Assembly (NCBI GenBank): GCA_021780055.1
Contig: JAJXZM010000114.1
Span: 1 to 9,608, forward strand
Length of the DNA stretch: 9,608 bases
From: Acidobacteriota bacterium
GTDB taxonomy: Bacteria; Acidobacteriota; Terriglobia; UBA7540
Direction: 5' to 3'
How positions within the stretch are numbered: position 1 is the first letter of the stretch; the number at the start of each line of letters is the position of its first letter. Below are positions 1-6,888 of the stretch, one piece after another. The translations under genes were made by a program, and so were the position numbers. The notes under the pieces were generated by a model. The model worked only from the letters and a program-made list of their open reading frames with translations. It had not been told where the DNA came from and did not search any database.

Positions 1-224
1 TTCATCAGGTCGCTGCTGCCATTTGCAACGCGCAGCTCGCCAGCACCCATTTTAATCTCGACATCCACTGACTTCTGCTGTCCGAGCGGCACCGTTTTGG
101 ATGTAGTGCGAGTTTCTCCGACGGGCGACCCGTTCGAAACATGACAGCCTGCAGCGGCCATAATCAGTACTGCACAACATGCGAGCCCTGCAGACTGATT
201 CCATCTTCGATATGGATGACGCAT
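1..224 (-). CDS. Lipoprotein, toast-rack-like N-terminus (partial, 3' end outside window)
   Basis: Translating the minus strand from 224 to the window edge gives 74 open codons with no stop, so the gene is truncated by the window. The start is well supported: GGAGAGGAGG lies at 230-239, five bases before the ATG. The protein begins with a basic n-region (RHPYRRW), then a hydrophobic stretch ending in AAAGC, a lipobox-like site with the lipidated cysteine at residue 27. This predicts a lipoprotein anchored in a membrane. After a Ser/Thr-rich linker the segment VDVEIKMGAGELRVANG appears. It resembles the first strands of the toast-rack/DUF4097-like adhesin folds found in YvlB/LiaF-type proteins. 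That assignment is by pattern memory on about 20 residues and is tentative. The lipoprotein call is firmer than the domain call. The gene is separated by about 390 bases from the co-oriented aminopeptidase gene and probably has its own promoter. Confidence 0.72.
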   Translation of the reverse strand, partial: MRHPYRRWNQSAGLACCAVLIMAAAGCHVSNGSPVGETRTTSKTVPLGQQKSVDVEIKMGAGELRVANGSSDLM

Positions 225-319
225 GGTGGCCTCCTCTCCTTCTGAAAGGTGCCTGGGAGGAAAGAATTCTGAAATTGCTTTCAAGATTCTACTTAAGTGA
301 CCTTATTGCCTACAGCTGC

Positions 320-348
320 ATTCTATACGCGGCGGCTGCCCGGTACAA
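320..348 (-). promoter_or_regulatory. Candidate sigma70-type promoter for the lipoprotein gene
   Basis: Read on the minus strand, TTGTAC (343-348) and TAGAAT (320-325) are separated by 17 bases. The -10 matches the consensus at five of six positions and the -35 at three of six. It would give a leader of about 85-90 bases before the ATG at 224. This is consensus matching only, and an alternative -10-like TAGAAT lies closer to the gene without a good partner. Confidence 0.3.
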
Positions 349-579
349 GCACCGACCGCGTTCCTTGCGGTCCGCGGAAAAGGTTCAGGAACATCTTGTC
401 GTTAAAGGAATCGCGGATCAGCGTCAAGCAACGTTACAGCACGGTCCGCGATGGTGCCGATTTAGTGCTGGTGAAACTGAAATGTCTCAGCGTTCCGTGG
501 TCCTTGCGAACAATTCCCTTCGTTTGACAAAGATGCACGCGAGTTTAGCAGCAAGGGTCAAGCAAGCATAGTCCGTATT

Positions 580-599
580 ATGCAGGCATCGCCCTGCAT
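580..599 (-). terminator. Weak stem-loop just after the aminopeptidase stop
   Basis: ATGCAGG and CCTGCAT form a 7-bp stem with a 6-base loop, beginning 18 bases past the stop codon of the minus-strand aminopeptidase gene. No T-run follows on the minus strand (AATACGGAC comes next), so intrinsic termination is doubtful. Position is the main argument. Confidence 0.22.
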
Positions 600-616
600 C
601 ATCGAAACGGAGAAAA

Positions 617-1912
617 TCAGACCCACTCGCCCTGGCGCATGACTGGTTCGGCGTTGCCGCTGGCGACGATTCCATCGACGTCAATCTTGTTCGATCCAAT
701 CATCCAGTCCACGTGGATCAGGCTGTCGTTTGCCCCCCGGTCGGCCAGTTCTTCAGGGCTAAGCTTATCGCCGTCCTTCACGCAGTTGCTGTAAGCCTGT
801 CCCAGCGCGATGTGGCAGGCGGCATTCTCATCGTAGAGCGTGTTGTTAAAGAGCAGCCCACTGGAGGCAATCGGAGATGATTGCGGGACCAATGAAACTT
901 CTCCCAGGCGCCTCGCCCCGTCGTCGGTCTCAATCATGCGCTGCAACACCTCTTCGCCGCGAGTCGCGTGGGCCTCAATAATCCGACCGGCCTCAAAGCG
1001 CACGGAGATGCCGTCAATCATCGTTCCCTGATGCGAAAGCGGCTTGGTGCTGGTCACATACCCGTCCACGCGGTCCTTGTGCGGGGTAGTAAAGACCTCT
1101 TCAGTGGGCATGTTGGGAATGCAATAGCGGCCGTTGCCCGCCGTGGTACCCCCGCCCAGCCACAGATGATCGTCGGCAAGACCCACCTTCAGATCGGTGC
1201 CAGGTCCCTTGAAGTGCAGCGCTGAGTAACGGCTCTGGTTCATGCGGTCCGCCCAGGCGTGCAGCTTCGCGTCATGCGCTTTCCAGGCGGCAACAGGGTC
1301 CGACTGGTCGGCACGGGAGGCAGCAAAGATGGCATCCCACAAGCGGCGCATCGCTTCTTCCTGCGGCAGGTCCGGAAACACCGCTGCCGCCCAAGCCGGA
1401 GTAGCGCAGGAAACAATCGTCCAGTTAATATCGTGCCGCGTAATCAGTTCCATCGCGGGCCGGTAGGCCTTGGAGGCTGCGCGATTTGCCCGGCTCACCT
1501 TTTCCGGGTCTTCTCCAGAAAGCAATGCAGGATTGCCGCCGGCGATTGCCAGCCGTGCAGCTCCATTCCGGTAAGCCTCTGCCATGCCTTCGTAGAGCCA
1601 GGCAGCCGCCACGTCAAAGCTCGCGTCCGACGCGTGACGATAACGAAGCAGCGTCGCTTCCTCGTCCCCCAACAGCGTGGTCACCAGCGTGGCCCCGGCT
1701 ATGTAAGCATACTCCGTGATGCGGCGCACCAGCGGAACGGCATCCAATGTGGCGGTCATCACTAATTGCTGACCGAGCCCGAGCCCAAGTCCAACATGGA
1801 CGGCTACTTCAGCCAGTCGGTTAAGCTTCTGTTCAAATTCAGGTGTGGAAGAAAACTGTCCTTGGGCAAACGCAGTGGTTGATGTCATGGGACTCATTAT
1901 CGCCTGAGGCAT
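617..1912 (-). CDS. M29-family metallo-aminopeptidase
   Basis: The 431-residue product is a leucyl/general aminopeptidase of peptidase family M29 (thermophilic AmpT, AmpS, PepS type). These enzymes remove N-terminal residues from peptides using a two-metal centre and are usually cytoplasmic dimers. Family metal ligands and the catalytic Tyr are visible: E272 in NMPTEEVFT, E338 in GEVSLV, H367 and Y374 in ENAACHIALGQAY, and H400 and D402 in LIHVDW. The 66-, 29- and 7-residue spacings fit those I recall for AmpT. The gap from H367 to H400 is about two residues longer, through the GDKLSPEELADRGAND loop. The fold appears complete and the length is close to the family's usual 400-420. The start is uncertain. 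ATG at 1912 has no clear Shine-Dalgarno, and in-frame ATGs at 1897 and 1888 are equally possible; the conserved fold begins near residue 25. No signal peptide is evident. The gene is divergent from the small orphan gene at 2322. Confidence 0.92.
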   Translation of the reverse strand: MPQAIMSPMTSTTAFAQGQFSSTPEFEQKLNRLAEVAVHVGLGLGLGQQLVMTATLDAVPLVRRITEYAYIAGATLVTTLLGDEEATLLRYRHASDASFDVAAAWLYEGMAEAYRNGAARLAIAGGNPALLSGEDPEKVSRANRAASKAYRPAMELITRHDINWTIVSCATPAWAAAVFPDLPQEEAMRRLWDAIFAASRADQSDPVAAWKAHDAKLHAWADRMNQSRYSALHFKGPGTDLKVGLADDHLWLGGGTTAGNGRYCIPNMPTEEVFTTPHKDRVDGYVTSTKPLSHQGTMIDGISVRFEAGRIIEAHATRGEEVLQRMIETDDGARRLGEVSLVPQSSPIASSGLLFNNTLYDENAACHIALGQAYSNCVKDGDKLSPEELADRGANDSLIHVDWMIGSNKIDVDGIVASGNAEPVMRQGEWV

Positions 1913-2321
1913 ATCGGCTTGGCAACCCGAGCAATAACTCGTAATCCCTAGTGCCTACCTTTTCCTGTAAACCAGGAGTCAACTCGGCTTGACTATGAAA
2001 CAGTAAGCACAGCTTCATCCTTTGACGAAAGCAGAGGTTTAGGAGTTTGCCACCAAGGGCTCATCCCAAGGCCCCCAAGGGAACCCACAAACGGTTCCTC
2101 AAGGCACAGAAGTTGGATTCCCCCCAGACTGACATCAGGGTAGAGCCCGGCCACGGCAGCCTGATCAAAATTCCTCCTGACAAGCTATTAGTTCAAGCAT
2201 TACGGGCACGAAAGTTCTATTGTCCGCTTCGCGAGCTGATGGTATTTCCTATATAGGGTCCGGATAAAGCAGACCCTGTTAAGGCACGGAGCAAACGTAA
2301 GGGTCCAAGGGAGGGGGGCTT
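1913..2321. other. Divergent intergenic region upstream of aminopeptidase and small orphan gene
   Basis: These 409 bases must carry promoters for both flanking, diverging genes, but no promoter matches well on both boxes. Visible elements include TTGACT at 1989-1994 and TTGACG at 2022-2027 without good -10 partners, and TATATA at 2250-2255. A 6-bp hairpin, AGGGTC (2255-2260) with GACCCT (2272-2277), lies in the probable leader of the small gene. CCAAGG occurs three times at 2053-2080, giving a Pro/Lys-rich shadow frame (2047-2256, TTG start) that I do not accept as a gene. Confidence 0.55.
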
Positions 2322-2585
2322 ATGTTTGGCACGATGTCAGTGGAAGATTTTGACCAAAGAGTCAAAACGATACTGATACAGGAATTTGTCGGAGTACTGG
2401 AATTGGGTATCTTGTCGGAAGAGGCCCTGCTGCCGGTTGTGGCCGGTATGCGGAGTTCACTTTGCGATGCTTTCCCCAAAATGTCAGTAGCAGAAGCTGA
2501 GTTTCAACTTCAACTTTTGCAGGACCAGTGCCGGGAAACTGCCAACAGCATTGTCGCACTGGCAGACTCCGGACACTGGAACTAA
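2322..2585 (+). CDS. Small hypothetical protein, 87 residues
   Basis: I do not recognise this protein. Evidence that it is real is mainly the translation start: GGAGG at 2310-2314, inside a longer purine run, lies seven bases before the ATG. A second ATG at codon 5 is less well placed. The product is acidic to neutral and rich in Leu, Val, Glu and Gln. It looks mostly alpha-helical, with one helix-like segment from about residue 9 to 45 and a second from about 57 to 81 (AEAEFQLQLLQDQCRETANS). There is no signal peptide, transmembrane segment or metal-binding Cys/His cluster; its two cysteines are isolated. It is transcribed alone, divergent from the aminopeptidase gene. A large hairpin starts about 75 bases past its stop. 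It could be a small regulatory or adaptor protein, but nothing in the sequence decides this. Confidence 0.6.
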   Translation: MFGTMSVEDFDQRVKTILIQEFVGVLELGILSEEALLPVVAGMRSSLCDAFPKMSVAEAEFQLQLLQDQCRETANSIVALADSGHWN

Positions 2586-2658
2586 GGAAGTTTAATGCTG
2601 TTGCGGCGCGTCAGCGAACCGATAAGGCAACACTGCTACAGCCACTTTTCACCTAGAT

Positions 2659-2694
2659 AGCTACGGACAAGATTCTTTGATCTTGTCCGTGGCT
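2659..2694 (+). terminator. Strong 15-bp hairpin downstream of the small orphan gene
   Basis: Arms at 2659-2673 and 2680-2694 pair over 15 bp with a single G-U and a 6-base loop (TCTTTG). The core is ACGGACAAGAT pairing with ATCTTGTCCGT. It begins about 75 bases after the stop of the small gene, so it may end or protect that transcript. No T-run follows on either strand, so it is not a textbook intrinsic terminator. The pairing itself is read directly from the sequence; the function is inferred from position. Confidence 0.4.
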
Positions 2695-2970
2695 TCGCAG
2701 GAAACTAAAACAATTCACTTGGGAACCCTGATCCTTGGTTTTAAACCTCGCTCATCGTAGTCTGCGCCCGAGAAGCTTATTTCCCCGAATAAAGCAGGTC
2801 ACGGACTAACCTACCTCATCAAAAAATAAACCACCATTTCACGGATCCATGGCTTAACGCTTGACGATTATCAGCGCAAATCTGTCCGAAAAGTGTACCA
2901 AATTTGAGCATCTATCCCGCTGCGTTTGGCATAGGAAGTGCTCTACCATTGGAAGGAAAGACACGCTTGA

Positions 2971-3032
2971 ACTCCTCCAGAATCGGAGTCCAGCAGGCAC
3001 CTCCGACATACCTGTTGGACTCCGACTCCTCC
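2971..3032. repeat. 14-bp inverted repeat flanked by 8-bp direct repeats
   Basis: CGGAGTCCAGCAGG (2984-2997) pairs with CCTGTTGGACTCCG (3011-3024) with one G-U and a 13-base loop, and T2983 pairs with A3025. The octamer ACTCCTCC occurs at 2971-2978 and again at 3025-3032, on either side of the stem. Such an arrangement can mark a small palindromic element with a target duplication, or a transcript structure. The second octamer overlaps the end of the stem and the area is rich in CTCC words, so chance is possible. Confidence 0.4.
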
Positions 3033-3515
3033 GCGAAAAGTAGCTCATGCATTTTCAATAAGTTACGATCTAAAAGTCCCCAAAGATAACCCCACCTGTG
3101 ACTGCGTCAGAAATCCACAAAGCACCTCCGTATCCACTTGGAACGATGCAAAATTACACAGGATGGCAGTTTTTGCTAGCTCGCGGGGAAGTACTTGGCT
3201 AAAGGCTGGAAATCGGGCCCACCTTGTGGCCAAGAAAGACTCAGCATCTAACTTGCTCAATCTGCAAATCCGAAAGCGGCCTGGTACCCGCCGTCTTCTT
3301 GGATTAGAAACACATCAGACACACAGCTTTTGCTTTGAAGTTTCTTCCGGTATTCTGGCACCGGCCAAGTATCGATCCGGGAGATTCGACCATGCCCTCC
3401 TTGTGTGCCTTCACCAAGTCCCATCCCGTATTCATCTCATCTTCTGGCTATTAGCGGACCCATCCCAGGCACAAATTCCAAATTGACAGAGTACCGTGCA
3501 AAAACGACCTACCGC

Positions 3516-3537
3516 CCGATCGGCCGGGTGATAAAAT
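3516..3537 (+). promoter_or_regulatory. Candidate extended -10 promoter of the glycosidase-like gene
   Basis: TGATAAAAT at 3529-3537 is an extended -10 (TG, one base, then TAAAAT, five of six to consensus). The -35 region is poor but overlaps a perfect 8-bp palindrome, CCGATCGG, at 3516-3523, which could be an operator. Transcription would start near 3544 and leave a leader of about 64 bases containing the ribosome binding site. This placement argues against translation from the ATG at 3536, which overlaps the -10. Confidence 0.4.
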
Positions 3538-3607
3538 GCCTCGCGGTTGGCGCCCTACGCTTGCGCTGCAAATAAAAACCAACAGAGCCACTGGAGAGGA
3601 GGATTGG

Positions 3608-5887
3608 ATGATCCGGAAGTGCCTCATGGTTACGCTGGCCGCGGTTTTGATATCACCCTCTAGTGTCGGAGCCCGCAACCGCGTACATATCACACACGCC
3701 TACTCAAATACCAATGCGCAAAGCCTGATCGGGCTTCCCATGGGCAGCCACAAGACCATCGTGGACATGCAAGGCAATCTGCTTTGGTCACAATGGAGCC
3801 TGAAACGGCGCGGGCTCGATGTTCCTTTCGGCTTCAGCGACCAGTTGGATGGGGAGCTCGCAATTCAGATTTTCAACGACGGATCACCTCTCAAAGTCAC
3901 CGGGCAGCGTCTCTATCGCAATCGCTTCCCTTTTGTCGTAACTCGTCTCGCCGGCCATGATCTCGATATCGAGGAACTCGCCTTTTCAACCGAGAATTCT
4001 GGCCGTGGCGTGGACGTCGTACGAGTTCGCATGATGAACACCGGGAGATCAGGGTCCAGAGTAGAGGTCCGCGTCAGCGGTAAACGGCATAATCTGCCGG
4101 CTTTTGCTAATGGACCGACACTCGCCACTCGCGATGGGTATCTAGTCGTGCTGGCTCAGGCGCAATCGGGCACGTTCTCAGCCAAGGAGCAGAATTTCCT
4201 GCTCGACTACGAAGCCGACATTCCGCCACATTCAACCCTGACTTTGTGGTTTAAGCGCCCCTACAGTTTGCTCGCAAGAGACAAGGCATCGATCGCCATA
4301 CTTTCCGGTCCCGATCTCCTACAACATGCTGTCGAATCATGGGAAACATTTTGGGCGGCAGGCACTCAGATTGAAGTGCCGGAACGCGAGATTCAGGATT
4401 TCTACGACTCTTCCCTGGCCTACGTCGTGATCCTGACCGAGCGAGGCCCGGAGGGTGATTTGTGGGCACTCGACGGCCCTGGCGTTTATCGGCAGTACTG
4501 GAGCCGCGGTGAATATTTCCAAGCTCGAGCTCTCGAAGTCTCAGGCCACATGGAAATCGCCAAAGCCACGGCCGAGCATGCCTTCTCTTTAGAATACGAC
4601 GACGGCGAATGGGACCGGCCGGCCATCAGCGGCTGGCCCGCCTGGGACTCCATCGGCGGAGAGGGTGGCACAGTGTGGGATTACTATCGCTTCAGCCGGG
4701 ACCGCGCCTGGATTGCGCAGGCCTATCCTTATCTATATTCCGCTGCCCGTTGGATCGGTCTTCACCGCGAAGAGACGGAGCTGCCGCCTGGTGCGCCTTC
4801 CGCCGCTCAAGGAATTGAACGCCAGCTTCCCTGGAGCTGCAGAGCAGAGCCGAACCCGCCCTTGAAGCCCGGCGAAAAGCCTTACTGGTGGGGCCTGCTG
4901 CCGTGGGGTTATGGCGACAGCGGGCTGCCACAGGGCCACGCCTACACTCACAACGTAATGGCACTCTTCGAGATCGATTGCGCACGCCAGGCCGCCTTAG
5001 TGCTCGGCAAAACCGCCGATGCCGATCGCCTCACGAAAGAATATGCGGACTTCAAAGCAGCCATTCTTAATTCCATGCAACGAGCCATATCGCTGGAGAA
5101 AGAAGCCCCGCTCTATCTGCCGGCGATGCCCACCTTGCCGGACGGAGCCATCTCGCAGAGTTTTCTGGCCGTTTACCCTACGCAACTGTTCGCGCCCGGG
5201 AATCCCTGGGTAACCGGGCTGCTGGAACGAATGGAACTGTCCGAATTCCACGGGCAGCCGACCAATATGGCATGGATGGGGCCCGGCGGCGTTTGGCCCG
5301 GCGAATCCATGAACGTGGCTGAAACGTACCTGCGGCGCGGGCAGGTTCAAAAGGCCGTGGACATGCTGATTTCGGCTCTCAATTTTTCCTACACGACAAA
5401 CGTGTGGCGGGAGGAAATCCGAGTGAACAAGGATCTTCCGCCTGTCTGCGACACAACGCCTGAAAAACGCGCCAAGTTCCGTAACGGCCAGGGGACCGGA
5501 GACATGCCGGAAGCCTGGGCCAACGCCAATCTGGTGAACCTGATTCGTGATATGCTGCTCTACCGCCGCGACCGCACGCTCTACGTACTGGCCGGAATTC
5601 CCGCGGAGTGGATTGCGCCTGGGGAGCGTATCAGTATCCAGAACGCTCCCGTCACCTTCGGCGGCAAGGTTTCATTTCGTCTTAGTTATCCCAAGCCGGG
5701 AAGGATGATTCTGGCGCTCACGCCGCCTGCAAAGCCCGTCGATCTCAGTGCCCGCTTTCCCATCGCCCAAGGACACAGCATCAGGTGGGCTACTGTGAAC
5801 GGTAACCCAGTTAAGACATTTTCCAAATCGGAGGTGTTCATCCCGCAGGTAACAGTGCCTGTAACGATCCAGGTGGAATTCCAGTAA
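3608..5887 (+). CDS. Exported six-hairpin (alpha/alpha)6 glycosidase-like protein
   Basis: The 759-residue product probably hydrolyses or lyses glycosidic bonds outside the cytoplasm. Start 3608 is chosen over the in-frame ATG at 3536 because GGAGAGGAGG (3593-3602) lies five bases before it and a Sec signal peptide begins there: MIRK, a hydrophobic core, then cleavage after VGA near residue 22. Residues about 25-240 look like an N-terminal beta-sandwich. Residues about 250-660 are a helical repeat core, and 665-759 a C-terminal beta domain (LAGIPAEWIAPGERISI). Core motifs include YWSRGEYFQA (near 297-306), GGEGGTVWDYYRFSRD (near 350-365), WGYGDSGLPQGHAYTHN (433-449), WPGESMNVAETYLRRGQ (563-579) and MPEAWANANLVNLIRDML (633-650). 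This order fits the clan that includes GH15, GH63, GH65, GH78 and GH95. I cannot place the family or identify the acid/base pair; E352, E566, E602, E603 and E635 are candidates. It converges on the isomerase-like gene 86 bases away. Confidence 0.85.
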   Translation: MIRKCLMVTLAAVLISPSSVGARNRVHITHAYSNTNAQSLIGLPMGSHKTIVDMQGNLLWSQWSLKRRGLDVPFGFSDQLDGELAIQIFNDGSPLKVTGQRLYRNRFPFVVTRLAGHDLDIEELAFSTENSGRGVDVVRVRMMNTGRSGSRVEVRVSGKRHNLPAFANGPTLATRDGYLVVLAQAQSGTFSAKEQNFLLDYEADIPPHSTLTLWFKRPYSLLARDKASIAILSGPDLLQHAVESWETFWAAGTQIEVPEREIQDFYDSSLAYVVILTERGPEGDLWALDGPGVYRQYWSRGEYFQARALEVSGHMEIAKATAEHAFSLEYDDGEWDRPAISGWPAWDSIGGEGGTVWDYYRFSRDRAWIAQAYPYLYSAARWIGLHREETELPPGAPSAAQGIERQLPWSCRAEPNPPLKPGEKPYWWGLLPWGYGDSGLPQGHAYTHNVMALFEIDCARQAALVLGKTADADRLTKEYADFKAAILNSMQRAISLEKEAPLYLPAMPTLPDGAISQSFLAVYPTQLFAPGNPWVTGLLERMELSEFHGQPTNMAWMGPGGVWPGESMNVAETYLRRGQVQKAVDMLISALNFSYTTNVWREEIRVNKDLPPVCDTTPEKRAKFRNGQGTGDMPEAWANANLVNLIRDMLLYRRDRTLYVLAGIPAEWIAPGERISIQNAPVTFGGKVSFRLSYPKPGRMILALTPPAKPVDLSARFPIAQGHSIRWATVNGNPVKTFSKSEVFIPQVTVPVTIQVEFQ

Positions 5888-5973
5888 CTCTTTGGTTGCC
5901 GGAAGTCATCGCGGCTGAAACAACGGCCCCTCAGGGCTTCGAACCCAACCGATGGCGGGGTGTTCTAGCCGCG

Positions 5974-6888
5974 TTAATTTTGGGCAATCAGTTTCTGCAG
6001 GTAAGCCATATCCCCACGGATTTCCTGGTCGCGGTGCTCACGACCGAGCACGGTCTCAATCGTAATTGGCCCCGTGTAACCCAGTTGTTTCAATCCGCGG
6101 ATCAGGCGCGGCCATCCAACCTTCCCATTTCCACAAGCTACCTGCCGGCCAAGATATCGCGGGTTGGTAGGATAAAATCCGTCCTTGGCGTGGACGCCGA
6201 TTACGTACTTCCCGATAACGTCAAGCGAGTCTACCGGACTTCCCTTTCCGTAAAGAATCAGGTTGGCCGCGTCCAAAACCACCTTCACGTTATCCATTCC
6301 GGTGTCAAGGATTGTCCGCAACAAAGTGATCGGCGTCTCCTGCCCGGTTTCGTTGACAAAGACCTGGCCATTCGCTTTGCAGTGTGAAGCAATCTCCTGC
6401 ACAGCTTTGACCGTGGGTTCGTAGAGCGGGTCACTCGGAACTTCTGGAATGTATCCCCATTGGTTGAAAGTAACCGCAATGCCCAGGCGTTTGGCAAAGT
6501 CCGAAGCACGCTTAAGATGGTCAACGCGCTGCTGGCGATATTGCGAGGCCACAATACCGTAGGTCAAGGGGCCTTCGTACAGGTCGTATTTTTCCGGTCC
6601 CGGCCCTGAAGAGACGAGGACCGTGGCTTCAATCCCGTTGCTATCGAGCGCGGTGCGCAAGCGCCGTTCCATAACGGATGAAAAATCAGACGTAATCACA
6701 TGGACTGTGGGAATTCCAAAGCCGCGAACCTCTGCCATCACCTTTTCCGGCTCATTCGTTGCCGCCACCAGCAATCCCATGCGCATGGGCTTCGGCTCAT
6801 CCGCTTTGAGTCCAGTGAGTTTCGCTCCGCCTGCAACAGCAACCGCTGCTGCCGTTTGTAAGAACCCTCTTCTGTTGACACCTTGCAT
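5974..6888 (-). CDS. Tat-exported TIM-barrel sugar isomerase/epimerase-like protein
   Basis: The 304-residue product belongs to the sugar phosphate isomerase/epimerase (AP endonuclease 2-like, xylose-isomerase-like TIM barrel) superfamily. Members use a divalent metal to isomerise or epimerise sugars, and some cleave or oxidise modified ones. Probable metal ligands are E180 (VFVNETG), D206 (VVLDAANL), H233 and D236 (GVHAKDG), and E278 (ITIETVLG), in the usual order. The N-terminus NRRGFLQTAAAVAVAGGAKL is a twin-arginine signal with an RRxFLQ motif, so the folded enzyme should be exported to the periplasm. Start 6888 is preferred over longer options: GAGGAGG at 6894-6900 lies five bases upstream, and the Tat motif then sits at residues 6-10. 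Proteins of this layout are common in Acidobacteriota, Planctomycetota and Verrucomicrobiota sugar loci. It probably acts on sugar released by the convergent glycosidase-like enzyme, but the substrate cannot be read from sequence. The stop is 86 bases from that gene's stop, with no clear terminator between them. Confidence 0.88.
   Translation of the reverse strand: MQGVNRRGFLQTAAAVAVAGGAKLTGLKADEPKPMRMGLLVAATNEPEKVMAEVRGFGIPTVHVITSDFSSVMERRLRTALDSNGIEATVLVSSGPGPEKYDLYEGPLTYGIVASQYRQQRVDHLKRASDFAKRLGIAVTFNQWGYIPEVPSDPLYEPTVKAVQEIASHCKANGQVFVNETGQETPITLLRTILDTGMDNVKVVLDAANLILYGKGSPVDSLDVIGKYVIGVHAKDGFYPTNPRYLGRQVACGNGKVGWPRLIRGLKQLGYTGPITIETVLGREHRDQEIRGDMAYLQKLIAQN

Larger units (their letters stand above)
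225..616. other. Intergenic region between aminopeptidase and lipoprotein genes
   Basis: This stretch of 392 bases holds no convincing gene. A 130-codon plus-strand frame crosses it but overlaps the lipoprotein start antisense and has no ribosome binding site or recognisable domain. The region contains a possible minus-strand promoter (320-348) for the lipoprotein gene, a short stem-loop just after the aminopeptidase stop, and a 6-bp stem GACCGC/GCGGTC at 354-372 with a 7-base loop. Confidence 0.6.
2586..3607. other. One-kilobase region without a convincing gene
   Basis: No reading frame here exceeds about 107 codons. The longest (3163-3486, plus) lacks a good ribosome binding site or any family resemblance. 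Base use looks more AT-rich than in the neighbouring genes. The region contains a 15-bp hairpin at 2659-2694, a 14-bp hairpin with flanking 8-bp direct repeats at 2971-3032, and the probable promoter of the downstream glycosidase-like gene near 3529. Short frames on both strands between about 2820 and 3260 break repeatedly, which would suit a decayed gene or insertion remnant. I could not match any of them to a family. Confidence 0.55.

Noticed and set aside
179..571. 130-codon plus-strand reading frame
   Set aside because: It overlaps the well-supported minus-strand lipoprotein start antisense, has no ribosome binding site and shows no domain resemblance.
2047..2256. 69-codon plus-strand frame with TTG start
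   Set aside because: Its Pro/Lys-rich N-terminus comes from repeated CCAAGG words, the AGGAG is too close to the TTG, and there is no family resemblance.
2931..2951. tRNA D-arm-like stretch on the minus strand (TGGTAGAGCACTTCC)
   Set aside because: Only the D-arm-like word is present. The following bases do not form an anticodon stem and no T-arm (GGTTCGAATCC-like) lies at the right distance, so it is not a tRNA.
3163..3486. 107-codon plus-strand frame in the 1 kb gap
   Set aside because: No good ribosome binding site, mixed low-complexity composition and no recognisable motif. It is kept only as part of the uncertain gap.
3483..3488. Perfect -35 box TTGACA
   Set aside because: The bases 16-18 downstream (around 3505-3512) do not resemble a -10; the extended -10 at 3529-3537 is too far away to pair with it.
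5933..5946. GGGTTCGAAGCCC on the minus strand, like a tRNA T-arm
   Set aside because: The flanking T-stem pairs poorly and no acceptor, D or anticodon stems surround it.
5910..5973. CGCGGCT/AGCCGCG inverted arms between the convergent genes
   Set aside because: The 7-bp arms are 50 bases apart with no T-run, so they are not a convincing bidirectional terminator.
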